64,000 bases of DNA, from NCBI GenBank assembly GCA_019359075.1, contig JAHHIB010000014.1, positions 40,287 through 104,286 of the forward strand, written 5' to 3'. The position numbers and the translations under genes are program-made. Each line of letters opens with the position of its first letter. The stretch's first letter is position 1. Of this stretch, positions 18,670 to 26,373 are shown piece by piece. The notes under the pieces are model-generated. The model made no database searches. It saw nothing but the letters and a program-made list of their open reading frames with translations, and was not told the DNA's origin. The DNA comes from Kalymmatonema hyalinum WJT4-NPBG1 (GTDB lineage Bacteria; Cyanobacteriota; Cyanobacteriia; Cyanobacteriales; Nostocaceae).

Positions 18670-20190
18670 ATGGTTTCAAAACAGTATCATACGGCAGAAG
18701 AAATTCAAGGATGGCTGGTGTCTATTCTTGCTGAGGCACTAAAAATCGAACCCGATGAAATTAATATCCAAGAGTCTTTAGAAAGCTATGGTTTAGACTC
18801 AGCTCAAGCTATGGTTTTAGTTACCCAAGCAGAGAAGATGCTGGGATTTGAAGTCTCTCCTATGCTGCTGTGGCATTACCCAAATGTCGAAGCACTTTCG
18901 CAGCGTTTAGCTGAAGAATCACAAGATTTGGAGTCACAGGTTGAAGACACGGGAGTTGCTCCTCGAACAAATCTTTCCGCTGTTAAGACCGCAACGGTCG
19001 ATTTAAGTGCTGAAGCTGTTTTAGATCCGAACATCCGTCCTGCATCGAGTTTTAAATTTACAACTGAACTGGAGAATGTCTTCTTAACTGGAGGAACAGG
19101 CTTTTTAGGAGCTTTTCTCATCCATGAACTGTTACAGACAACAAATGCAGATATCTATTGCTTAGTCCGTGCTGCTAATTCTGAGGAAGGCAAGCGGAAG
19201 CTGAAGAAAAATTTGCAACAATATGCGGTTTGGGAAGAAGAGTTCAGCCCCAGAATTATTGCTATTCCAGGAGATTTATCTCAACCACTTTTAGGTCTGA
19301 GTACTGAAGGGTTTGAAATGCTGGCAGCTAATCTTGACGCTGTGTATCACAGTGCTGCCACGTTGAATTATGTATATCCCTACTCAGCACTGAAGACTGC
19401 TAATGTTCTGGGAACGCAGGAAGTGATACGCTTGGCAAGTGAAATCAAAACCAAGCCTCTGCATTACATTTCCAGTGTTGCTGTTTTTGAATCACCTGCT
19501 TATGCTGGCAAAGTCGTCAAAGAACAGGATAACTTTGACCATTGGGAGGGTATTTATCTCGGTTACTCTCAAACGAAATGGGTTGCTGAAAAGTTAGTTA
19601 AGATTGCCGGTGAGCGAGGACTTCCCGTTACCATCCACAGACCACCATTGATAGCAGGGCACAGTGAAACAGGTGTGTCTAACACCCATGATTTTACCAA
19701 CCTGATGATCAAGGGCTGTCTTGATATAGGATGTTTTCCAGATGTGGATTATATGCTGGATATGTCTCCTGTAGACTATGTGAGCAAAGCGATCGTCTAT
19801 CTATCAAGGCAGAAAGAATCTATAGGCAAAGCTTTCCACTTACAACATCCTGAACCTGTATCCTTGAAGATGTTAGTTGAGTGGATGCGCTCTTTCGGTT
19901 TTCCAATTCAAATGCTTCCTTACGACGAGTGGCAAGCACAGTTAATGAAAAATGCGACTTCTGTGGAAAATCCTTTGTACACACTGCGACCTTTCTTGTT
20001 TGAACGGTGGTCTCAAGAAGGACTGACGATTCCAGATTTGTACCTGCAAGCTAGAAGACCCTTTATCAGCTGTCAAGAAACACTCGATGCACTTGCAGGA
20101 AGCTCGATTGTTTGTCCACCGATAGACTCTAAATTGTTTATCACATACTCCTCTTACTTGATTGAGACCGGTTTTTTGAATGTTGCCTAG
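18670..20190 (+). CDS. hglB: HglB, ACP plus thioester reductase
   Basis: 506 residues, starting behind a GAGG site. Residues about 8-80 are an acyl carrier protein with the phosphopantetheine Ser44 in YGLDSAQ. Residues about 130-500 are a thioester reductase of the extended SDR type: NAD(P)-binding [22 protein letters not shown], and catalytic [11 protein letters not shown]. The enzyme would release the finished acyl chain by NAD(P)H reduction, giving the aldehyde or fatty alcohol that is glycosylated to form the heterocyst glycolipid. Length and architecture fit HglB of Anabaena. Confidence 0.92.
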   Translation: MVSKQYHTAEEIQGWLVSILAEALKIEPDEINIQESLESYGLDSAQAMVLVTQAEKMLGFEVSPMLLWHYPNVEALSQRLAEESQDLESQVEDTGVAPRTNLSAVKTATVDLSAEAVLDPNIRPASSFKFTTELENVFLTGGTGFLGAFLIHELLQTTNADIYCLVRAANSEEGKRKLKKNLQQYAVWEEEFSPRIIAIPGDLSQPLLGLSTEGFEMLAANLDAVYHSAATLNYVYPYSALKTANVLGTQEVIRLASEIKTKPLHYISSVAVFESPAYAGKVVKEQDNFDHWEGIYLGYSQTKWVAEKLVKIAGERGLPVTIHRPPLIAGHSETGVSNTHDFTNLMIKGCLDIGCFPDVDYMLDMSPVDYVSKAIVYLSRQKESIGKAFHLQHPEPVSLKMLVEWMRSFGFPIQMLPYDEWQAQLMKNATSVENPLYTLRPFLFERWSQEGLTIPDLYLQARRPFISCQETLDALAGSSIVCPPIDSKLFITYSSYLIETGFLNVA

Positions 20191-20211
20191 AGGTGCGCCA
20201 AGCTAAGCTTG

Positions 20212-20357
20212 AGAGGATGTTTGAGAAGTATCAAATATTTTACTTGATCCCCCCTAGCCCCCCTTAAAAAGGGGGGTAAAAGTCCCCCTTTTTAAGGGGG
20301 ATTTAGGGGGATCATTGATAAATTTTGGTACAATACGACACTTTCCAAACATCCTCT
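20212..20357 (+). mobile_element. 146-bp MITE-like element downstream of hglB
   Basis: Terminal inverted repeats AGAGGATGTTTG (20212) and CAAACATCCTCT (ending 20357). The interior folds back on itself: GATCCCCCCTAGCCCCCC with TTAAAAAGGGGGG and matching CCCCCTTTTTAAGGGGG. There is no open frame. A related GATCCCCCC hairpin occurs at 61168-61339. Confidence 0.75.
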
Positions 20358-20367
20358 GAGGGGTAAT

Positions 20368-20449
20368 GTAGTGAGCGCTTAAGCACTCTATTAAAGCGAA
20401 GACAGCGCTTACTACAAACCCCGCAAAGTATCTTTGCCAGACTACTAGT
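20368..20449. repeat. GTAGTAAGC-family palindromic repeat, second long copy
   Basis: GTAGTGAGCGCTT (20368) pairs with AGCGCTTACTAC (to 20415). The following ACAAACCCC...GACTACTAGT matches the tail of the copy at 11692-11760. Confidence 0.7.
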
Positions 20450-20538
20450 TTGTATTATTGGTAATTGGTCTGAAGTTTAGACTTTTACTGCAATTGTTTC
20501 GATAAATAAGCTAATGCGCGTAGTGCATTAACTTTATT

Positions 20539-20580
20539 GAGGCAGTCTGAGCGTTAGAAGCCGTCGCTCCAGACTGCCGT
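20539..20580. mobile_element. GAGGCAGT...ACTGCCGT palindromic element, copy 1
   Basis: A 42-bp near-palindrome starting GAGGCAGTCT and ending AGACTGCCGT. The hexamer CTTTAT lies at the same spacing on both sides (left ACTTTATT, right TCTTTATG), as expected of a worn target duplication. Relatives are at 22742-22783 and 37301-37415. The hairpin followed by TTCTTT could also stop transcription. Confidence 0.6.
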
Positions 20581-20979
20581 TTCTTTATGCATGTTATGAA
20601 TCAGCCAATGGGGAATGAGCAAATACTTACTTGGTAAGCTTTCAATCATACATATCAGTTTATTTTATAGTTTAATATAACAAAAAATAAAAATGTTATA
20701 ATATGGTTAACTCGGTGCTTTGCTTGAAAAAGAGCTCCGTGAAGCAAAGCATTTCGGAAATTCTATCCTACCGCAACGGGTGCGCTCCGCTGCGGAATTT
20801 AAGGTTGGTTGTGGTTCACAGCGAGAAATCACCCAAAAGAGCTGATATTAAAGTTGGTTAATCACTTCGTTTATGTTGTTATTTGTTATCAGTTAGTAGT
20901 TAGTCTTTGAAAATAACTAATAATTAACAACTCACAACTCATAATTAACCACTAAAAGCAAATTTATGGAGGTATTGAA
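20581..20979. other. Upstream region of the SDR gene
   Basis: About 400 bases without a gene. It holds AT-rich sequence (about 20640-20700), GC-rich repeat words (about 20715-20805), and inverted words TTAGTAGTTAGT and ATTAACCACTAA near 20890-20955. A strong ribosome site, GGAGGT, lies at 20967-20972, before the GTG start at 20980. Together with the repeats at 20212-20580 this separates the SDR gene from hglB by 789 bases, so it probably has its own promoter. Confidence 0.45.
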
Positions 20980-21750
20980 GTGGTAGCAACGTTCACAGGA
21001 AAAGTCGTTCTGGTGACTGGAGGCGGTTCGGGAATTGGCAGGGCTTCTGCACTAGCATTTGCCAGAGAAGGAGCAAAGGTCGTTGTTGCTGATGTAGCTG
21101 TTGAAGCGGGTGTTGATACAGTCAGCAAAATCGAGGCAACCTACGGTGAGGCTATCTTCGTTAAGACAGACGTTTCCAAGGCGGCTGAGGTCAAGAAACT
21201 GATTAAAAAAACTGTTGAGACCTATGGAGCAATCAATTGTGCATTTAACAATGCTGGTATCCAGGGAGTGAGTAGTTCAACGGCTGCCTGCACCGAGGAG
21301 AACTGGGATCGAGTGCTCAACATTAATCTTAAGGGTGTGTGGTTGTGCATGAAATACCAAATTCCTTATATGCGGGAACAAGGCGGCGGAGCCATCGTCA
21401 ATATGTCCGCAGCTGCTGGTTTGAGTAGCTGCCTGGAACGTTTTCCTGCCTACACTGCCAGCAAGAATGCTGTCATAGGACTGACGAAAAGCGCCGCCGT
21501 GGAATATGCAAAAGCGGGTATCCGCATCAACGCATTGTGTCCGGGCTATATTTACACACCAATGGTTGAAAGCGAGATTCATCAAAACCATCAAAACTCT
21601 GATCTCAAGGATTTGGTGGTTAATAAAGTCCCTATGGGACGTTGGGGAACCCCGGAAGAAATCGCTGAGATTGTACTTTTTCTGTGTTCAGATACTGCTT
21701 CGTATGTCAACGGACATGCGATGGTTGTCGATGGTGGTTTAGTCGCATAG
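20980..21750 (+). CDS. SDR-family oxidoreductase at the hetN position
   Basis: 256 residues, GTG start with GGAGGT eight bases upstream. It is a classical SDR: TGGGSGIGRA for NAD(P) near the N-terminus, NNAG, catalytic Ser in VNMSAAAG and YTASK (Tyr-x-x-x-Lys), then CPGYIYTPM. It closely resembles general glucose-1-dehydrogenase-like or FabG-like enzymes. In Anabaena this slot holds hetN, but the HetN pattern peptide ERGSGR is absent; the matching stretch reads REQGGGAIVNM. I therefore do not call it hetN. It could reduce a keto group on the glycolipid aglycone or be unrelated. Confidence 0.8.
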   Translation: MVATFTGKVVLVTGGGSGIGRASALAFAREGAKVVVADVAVEAGVDTVSKIEATYGEAIFVKTDVSKAAEVKKLIKKTVETYGAINCAFNNAGIQGVSSSTAACTEENWDRVLNINLKGVWLCMKYQIPYMREQGGGAIVNMSAAAGLSSCLERFPAYTASKNAVIGLTKSAAVEYAKAGIRINALCPGYIYTPMVESEIHQNHQNSDLKDLVVNKVPMGRWGTPEEIAEIVLFLCSDTASYVNGHAMVVDGGLVA

Positions 21751-21873
21751 CCAGAAATTTAATCATTCATGCAGGACAACAGAAAGCTTGGCAGATGTGC
21801 AGACCCTGTTTTCCCAAATATGGTCTTTTGGGGTGTTTTGGGTAGGTTCAATAATTGGGTGAGGTTTTCAAGA

Positions 21874-22593
21874 TTAATACTGCCAGCATCTTAACTGCAA
21901 GCCACTACCCTCTACAGCAACAGCCGCAACAGAATTGTCAGCTGGTACCAACTCAAGCAAGCTCCATATTTGCTCTGTCTTTAGCAATGCTTGTTGTCCT
22001 GGAGTAAGGGAAACCTCTATTTGCTCGAGCTGAGCAAGTCCTGCTCCAGTTGCTTTTAAATATGCTTCTTTGCAAGTCCAGTAGCGGAAAAATACCTCTT
22101 GCATTTTGTTAGGAGGAAGCCCACGCATCACTGCATATTCCCCAGGTGAAAAGTATCGTTTAGCAAGAGCAAGAACGTCAGAAATCGGGCGGATGTATTC
22201 TAGATCTACTCCCACGAGGCGATCGCAACTCACTGCACACAAAGCTAACCCAACTGAGTGAGTCAAGTTAAACCATAGTTTACTATCAGCAAACGTATCA
22301 GCTAACACTGGTTTGCCAGAGGATTCATAAGAGAACTCCAATTCTTGCGCCTCCACACCCAAGTAGCGACCCAATATAGTTCGCAGTATACCCCGACCAG
22401 CAATAAAACGCTGCCGATGCTGTTCTTTATAGAAACGCTTTGCTCGACAAACTTCGTCGCTGGAGAGGGTTGCTGCCAAATGTTGCAGCTGTGCTTCTGG
22501 TCTGTCAAGGTCAATCCGCCAGACATGAACTTCATCCTGCAACAAAGTTAAATCTGCCGATGCAGGCAGCCACAAATGATTTTCAACAGTCAT
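21874..22593 (-). CDS. hetI: HetI, 4'-phosphopantetheinyl transferase (Sfp type)
   Basis: 239 residues. Sfp-type motifs are present: FNLTHS, the Mg-binding GVDLEYI, and YWTCKEAYLKATG. It transfers phosphopantetheine from CoA to carrier-protein serines and would activate the ACPs of HglE (S1422, S1579) and HglB (S44). In several cyanobacteria this is the only such enzyme and also arms the fatty-acid ACP. It is convergent with the SDR gene (123 bases between stops), the same arrangement as hetN-hetI in Anabaena. Confidence 0.93.
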   Translation of the reverse strand: MTVENHLWLPASADLTLLQDEVHVWRIDLDRPEAQLQHLAATLSSDEVCRAKRFYKEQHRQRFIAGRGILRTILGRYLGVEAQELEFSYESSGKPVLADTFADSKLWFNLTHSVGLALCAVSCDRLVGVDLEYIRPISDVLALAKRYFSPGEYAVMRGLPPNKMQEVFFRYWTCKEAYLKATGAGLAQLEQIEVSLTPGQQALLKTEQIWSLLELVPADNSVAAVAVEGSGLQLRCWQY

Positions 22594-23092
22594 TGAGTCA
22601 CGCAGTAATAGTTAGCTAATGCCTGAATTTAGATACCTAAATTTTGAGAGGATTGGTGTTAACAGCGGTGTTCTTGCGCTGTTAACTATCGTCCCCTACT
22701 CATTGTCCGGTAATTTACCACTCTCACGACAATATGTAGAGGAGGCAGTGCGTTGCGGTTTCCCCCGTTGAAGCAACTGCCGTGATGTGTGGATTTATCC
22801 GTCATTCCTCTCGTTTGGGTTTTCATTGGAAAACCCCAATCTCACACTCAAATCAATGGTCTAACGGTGTTGTCGCTTTTTCCAAGAGATACAAGAAAAA
22901 GTGCGTTGTCAAAATCGGTTTTGCTTTTTGACTTTCCCGTTATTATATAACTTTATGACCTGATTCCGATAGTCTTCTTGTAAGCGATTCTTAACTATTT
23001 TCAGACTTTTCTTGTTGAAGGGACAAGGGGGACAAGGGAGACTAGGGAGAGAGGGTAGAATGTATGAACGCAACTTGGTATCAGAAGCGATT
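22594..23092. other. Intergenic region between hetI and the cob operon end
   Basis: About 500 bases with no supported gene. It holds the GAGGCAGT element at 22742-22783 and scattered repeat words such as GGGGACAAGGGAG (about 23028-23040). The hetI promoter must lie just above 22593, but no clear -10/-35 pair is visible. Confidence 0.4.
22742..22783. mobile_element. GAGGCAGT...ACTGCCGT palindromic element, copy 2
   Basis: 42 bp, GAGGCAGTGCGTTGCGG to GCAACTGCCGT. The first 17 bases are identical to the start of the copy at 37301-37415. Confidence 0.65.
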
Positions 23093-24889
23093 TTATGGAG
23101 TCTTGCCTTCATCATATCGACGGGGAGTGTAGACCCAAACGCTACCATCGCACCGCTGAATCATCCGGGTTTTGCTTGACCCGACAAGAATGACTGTCCG
23201 CATATCAGCAAGTTCTGGTGCTAAATCTTCCAAAGTGTAAACCTCAACAGATTCTCCATCCCTGCCAAGGTTGCGGGCAAGTACCACGGTCGTATCAGGA
23301 TGTCTGTAACGCAGTAATATATTTCGTGTCTCTGCTAGTTGCCAAATGCGCTGCTTTGACACTGGGTTATAAAAAGCAATCACGAAATCAGCTTGGGCAG
23401 CAGCAGTAATTCGCTGTTCAATTATTGACCACGGCTTCAAGATGTCAGACAGGGAGATGGCGCAGAAGTCATGACCAAGCGGCGCACCAATTTTTGCTGC
23501 CGCTGCTTGCATGGCGGAAATACCCGGTGCGACTTGAATTTCGATACCTTGCCATTCTGGTTTTGCTTCTCGCTCAAGCACTTCAAATACTGCTGCTGCC
23601 ATTGCATAAATACCGGGATCACCAGATGATACCACCGCCACAAAACGCCCCTCTGCGGCTAAATCCAGCGCCATCTGTCCCCGTGCAAGTTCTTCCCGGT
23701 TGTCGGACTCATGCCACCGCTTGCCGTTGCCAAGAGAACCCACTAACCCCAAGTAAGTAGAATAACCAACTAAATCAGTGGCATTACGTAAAATTTCCTT
23801 GACTTGCGGCGACATCCAATCGCCTCCTCCTGGTCCGGTGCCAATTATTGCCAACCGACCACGTGGTTTCCCTGTGGTGTTGATATCGATGGGTAGGGGT
23901 GCGATCGCCATAGCACAGTTAAAGCCAGATAATTGTCGTTGCATAACCAACCGCCCAGAGGAAGCCGCTAAAGCCGCCGCCATTGCCACATCTGCGGTGT
24001 TGTTTTGTGACATCACAGCGGCAATCTCATCGGTCGTAAAGAAGCGAATAGGCACGTTGAGGGCGTCGGCAATTGCTTGTAAAGCTGGATTGGCAGCATC
24101 AAGGGTGCTGGCAAAGACTCCAGCAACGGATACCGGGGCTAACTCAGCATCCGCCAACATTTGCTCCACAAGGGCGATTTCCTCGGAACCCCACCCCGGC
24201 TTCGCCACCCCTCCTCGCCACAAGCGGGAAGCGGGAGGGGGTGGGGTGCAACTCACTCCAATTGCCACCGTTGCAGGGTGATAGACGAGGCGGGCTGATG
24301 TCGAAACGACTGGCTTTTCTGTAATTTGTATGACTCTTTCTGCATCTTGGTCGATAGGTAAAGAACTATTCCTCAACCAAGCTGCATCACCCTCCAACCT
24401 CACGGAATGTCCCGCCAACAAGTCGGACATGAAAGATTTGGCGTATTCGGGGTTCGCCAGACGGTAGCCTGCTGGGGGATCTTCCAGTGCGATGCCAAAA
24501 CGGATGTCACCCGTAGTTGTAATGGCAGGTTTGACATCCAGTACGCTGGCGATTTGCCGTGCCAAATTATTTACCCCATTGAGTCCGCCCAAAAGTGGCA
24601 CCACTGCACTACCATCCTCAGCAACCGCAATCACTGGAGGTTCCTGTCGCTTGTTGGCAAGCAGTGGCGCGAGGGTTCTGATCAGAATACCAGTAGCACA
24701 AATGCCAATGATGGGTGTTCCATTGGCGAATAACTCCCGCAGTGTCGTTCCAAACTCAGTAAAACTGACATCCACATCAGAAGTGCGACCCGCCAGTCCG
24801 TATAACTGCGCTCCTGGAAGAACACTGATAATTTTTTTGGCTACGGGGATGCTGTTAGCACCCAACAGCACGATAACAGCAGGTGTCAT
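23093..24889 (-). CDS. cobJ: CbiG-CobJ fusion: cobalt-precorrin-5A hydrolase / precorrin-3B C17-methyltransferase
   Basis: 598 residues. The first part (about 1-330) is CbiG (GICATGILIRTLAPLL, AVAEDGSAVVPLLGG), which removes the two-carbon fragment after ring contraction. The second part (about 343-598) is CobJ, a SAM-dependent tetrapyrrole methylase: IIGTGPGGGDWMSPQ, VSSGDPGIYAMA, FYNPVSKQR. Such fusions are known in cyanobacteria. About residues 214-233 (TPPPPASRLWRGGVAKPGWG) come from a palindromic DNA insert at 24188-24247 that interrupts the CbiG motif yet keeps the frame. It is the last gene of the minus-strand operon behind the riboswitch, 140 bases after cobI. Confidence 0.9.
   Translation of the reverse strand: MTPAVIVLLGANSIPVAKKIISVLPGAQLYGLAGRTSDVDVSFTEFGTTLRELFANGTPIIGICATGILIRTLAPLLANKRQEPPVIAVAEDGSAVVPLLGGLNGVNNLARQIASVLDVKPAITTTGDIRFGIALEDPPAGYRLANPEYAKSFMSDLLAGHSVRLEGDAAWLRNSSLPIDQDAERVIQITEKPVVSTSARLVYHPATVAIGVSCTPPPPASRLWRGGVAKPGWGSEEIALVEQMLADAELAPVSVAGVFASTLDAANPALQAIADALNVPIRFFTTDEIAAVMSQNNTADVAMAAALAASSGRLVMQRQLSGFNCAMAIAPLPIDINTTGKPRGRLAIIGTGPGGGDWMSPQVKEILRNATDLVGYSTYLGLVGSLGNGKRWHESDNREELARGQMALDLAAEGRFVAVVSSGDPGIYAMAAAVFEVLEREAKPEWQGIEIQVAPGISAMQAAAAKIGAPLGHDFCAISLSDILKPWSIIEQRITAAAQADFVIAFYNPVSKQRIWQLAETRNILLRYRHPDTTVVLARNLGRDGESVEVYTLEDLAPELADMRTVILVGSSKTRMIQRCDGSVWVYTPRRYDEGKTP
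24188..24247. repeat. Palindromic repeat inserted in frame in cbiG-cobJ
   Basis: ACCCCACCCC (24188-24197) pairs with GGGGTGGGGT (24238-24247). The inner sequence is also partly self-complementary. The insert encodes about 20 Pro/Gly/Arg-rich residues that break the CbiG sequence between VAIGVSC and SEEIALVEQ. Confidence 0.75.
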
Positions 24890-24891
24890 AA

Positions 24892-25012
24892 CAATTCAAA
24901 ATTCAAAATTATAAATTCAAAATTAATACCCTATACCCCTTTCAGGGGAATTCAAAATTCTTTTTTTGTAGACTGCCTGGCCGTAGGGCATACTTTGAAT
25001 TTTGAATTCAAA
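24892..25012. repeat. AATTCAAAATT spacer repeats
   Basis: The gap between cobI and cbiG-cobJ is filled with direct and inverted copies of TTCAAAATT and AATTTTGAATT (24895-24925, 24950-24960, 24995-25010). It can form long A/T hairpins but shows no U-run terminator. Confidence 0.6.
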
Positions 25013-25029
25013 AACGGTCATTTTTGGTA

Positions 25030-25734
25030 TCATAAATGACTCTTACTTGGAACCAGAACCATTGAAAAGTAAGGCACTTGGGCAGGATTGACTTCATCCA
25101 AAGGTATGGTTCGCTGGTTTGCCATCGTCCCTCGCTCTATGTAACGCGCCCGTGATGCCAGCCCTAATTTATACAACGCATCAGATACTTTCGTGAAATG
25201 GCGCTGCAGCTTGATAATGGCGGCAGCATCAGCATTTAACAATTGTGCTTCTAGGACTTCGGCTGGTAGAGTGGCTGGCAGTACACTGAAAATATCGTTT
25301 CGGTAACTCAGGGGAACTCCTAATGCTGAAGCACATCCCATCGGTGAAGAAACCCCTGGCACGACTTCTGTTTCAAACTGGTCAGACAGCCGCGTGAATA
25401 CGTACATGAACGAGCCGTAAAATAATGGATCGCCTTCGCACAGCACTACCACATCTCGTCCTGCGGCAAGATGTTCGGCAATAGGCGTGACAACCTGGTC
25501 ATAAACCGGTTGTGCTGCATACGGGTCAAGCGCACGCGGGAGATGATATTTGACCTCGATTTGATTGCCTGGGAGGTATTGGGCTACGATACCTCTAGCA
25601 ATACTCTCCTTATCTTCTGCGGATTGATAAGCAACCACTGGGCAAGAACGTAGTAACCGCAGTGCTTTCAGCGTTAAAAGTTCCGGATCGCCCGGACCGA
25701 CTCCAATTCCATAAAGACGACCTTTCCCCATCAT
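25030..25734 (-). CDS. cobI: Precorrin-2 C20-methyltransferase
   Basis: 234 residues. A tetrapyrrole methylase with GIGVGPGDPELLTLKALR, VVLCEGDPLFYGSF and VPGVSSPMGCASALGVPL. It moves a methyl group from SAM to C20 of precorrin-2, giving precorrin-3A. Its start overlaps the stop of cobH by four bases (25731-25734), so the two are translationally coupled. Confidence 0.93.
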   Translation of the reverse strand: MMGKGRLYGIGVGPGDPELLTLKALRLLRSCPVVAYQSAEDKESIARGIVAQYLPGNQIEVKYHLPRALDPYAAQPVYDQVVTPIAEHLAAGRDVVVLCEGDPLFYGSFMYVFTRLSDQFETEVVPGVSSPMGCASALGVPLSYRNDIFSVLPATLPAEVLEAQLLNADAAAIIKLQRHFTKVSDALYKLGLASRARYIERGTMANQRTIPLDEVNPAQVPYFSMVLVPSKSHL

Positions 25735-26360
25735 TCTTCCTCCGTCGCTAAGGCGTTAACTGCGGCAGCGGTAATGGCACTTCCACCCCGCCGACCATGC
25801 AATGTTATAAATGGGACACCACGACTATCTGCTGCCAGTGCGGCTTTCGATTCTGCTGCCCCCACAAATCCCACCGGAAACCCTAGAATCAGCGCTGGTT
25901 TTGGTGCCCCAGCATCGAGCATTTCCAGCAACCGGAACAAGGCAGTTGGTGCATTGCCAATTGCCACCACTGCCCCTTCTAACTTTGGTAGCCACAATTC
26001 CAAAGCAGCAGCAGAACGCGTGGTTCCCAGTTTTTGGGCAAGTTCTGGCACTTCTGGATCATTGAGGGTGCAAATCACCCCATTGTCTGCTGGCAGTCGC
26101 CGCCGCGTAATTCCTTCTGCCACCATCCGGCAATCACACAGAATTGGTGCCGCTGCTGCTAAAGCTGTACGCCCCGATACCACAGCTGTTGGTGCAGCTG
26201 CTATATCATCAACAATATCTGTCATGCCGCAAGCATGAATCAGACGCACGGCAACCTTCGCGACATCCGGGGCAAGTACAGACAGATTTGCCTCTGAGCG
26301 AATAGTGGCAAAGGATTGGCGATATATTTCGTTACCATCTCGAATGTATTCAATAGTCAT
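25731..26360 (-). CDS. cobH: Precorrin-8X methylmutase
   Basis: 209 residues. CobH/CbiC family: the catalytic His lies in RLIHACGM (about residue 43), followed by DCRMVAEGI and GNAPTALFRLLE. It shifts the C11 methyl group to C12, giving hydrogenobyrinate or cobyrinate. It lies 13 bases after cobG and overlaps cobI, so it belongs to the riboswitch-controlled operon. Confidence 0.94.
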   Translation of the reverse strand: MTIEYIRDGNEIYRQSFATIRSEANLSVLAPDVAKVAVRLIHACGMTDIVDDIAAAPTAVVSGRTALAAAAPILCDCRMVAEGITRRRLPADNGVICTLNDPEVPELAQKLGTTRSAAALELWLPKLEGAVVAIGNAPTALFRLLEMLDAGAPKPALILGFPVGFVGAAESKAALAADSRGVPFITLHGRRGGSAITAAAVNALATEEE

Positions 26361-26373
26361 TTGTCATTTGTCC

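Noticed and set aside
20980..21750. Calling the SDR between hglB and hetI HetN
   Set aside because: The position fits, but the ERGSGR peptide is absent and the sequence is FabG/glucose dehydrogenase-like.
23778..24914. Long open frames (140-167 codons) on the plus strand opposite cbiG-cobJ
   Set aside because: They mirror a GC-richer coding strand and show no domain or ribosome site.
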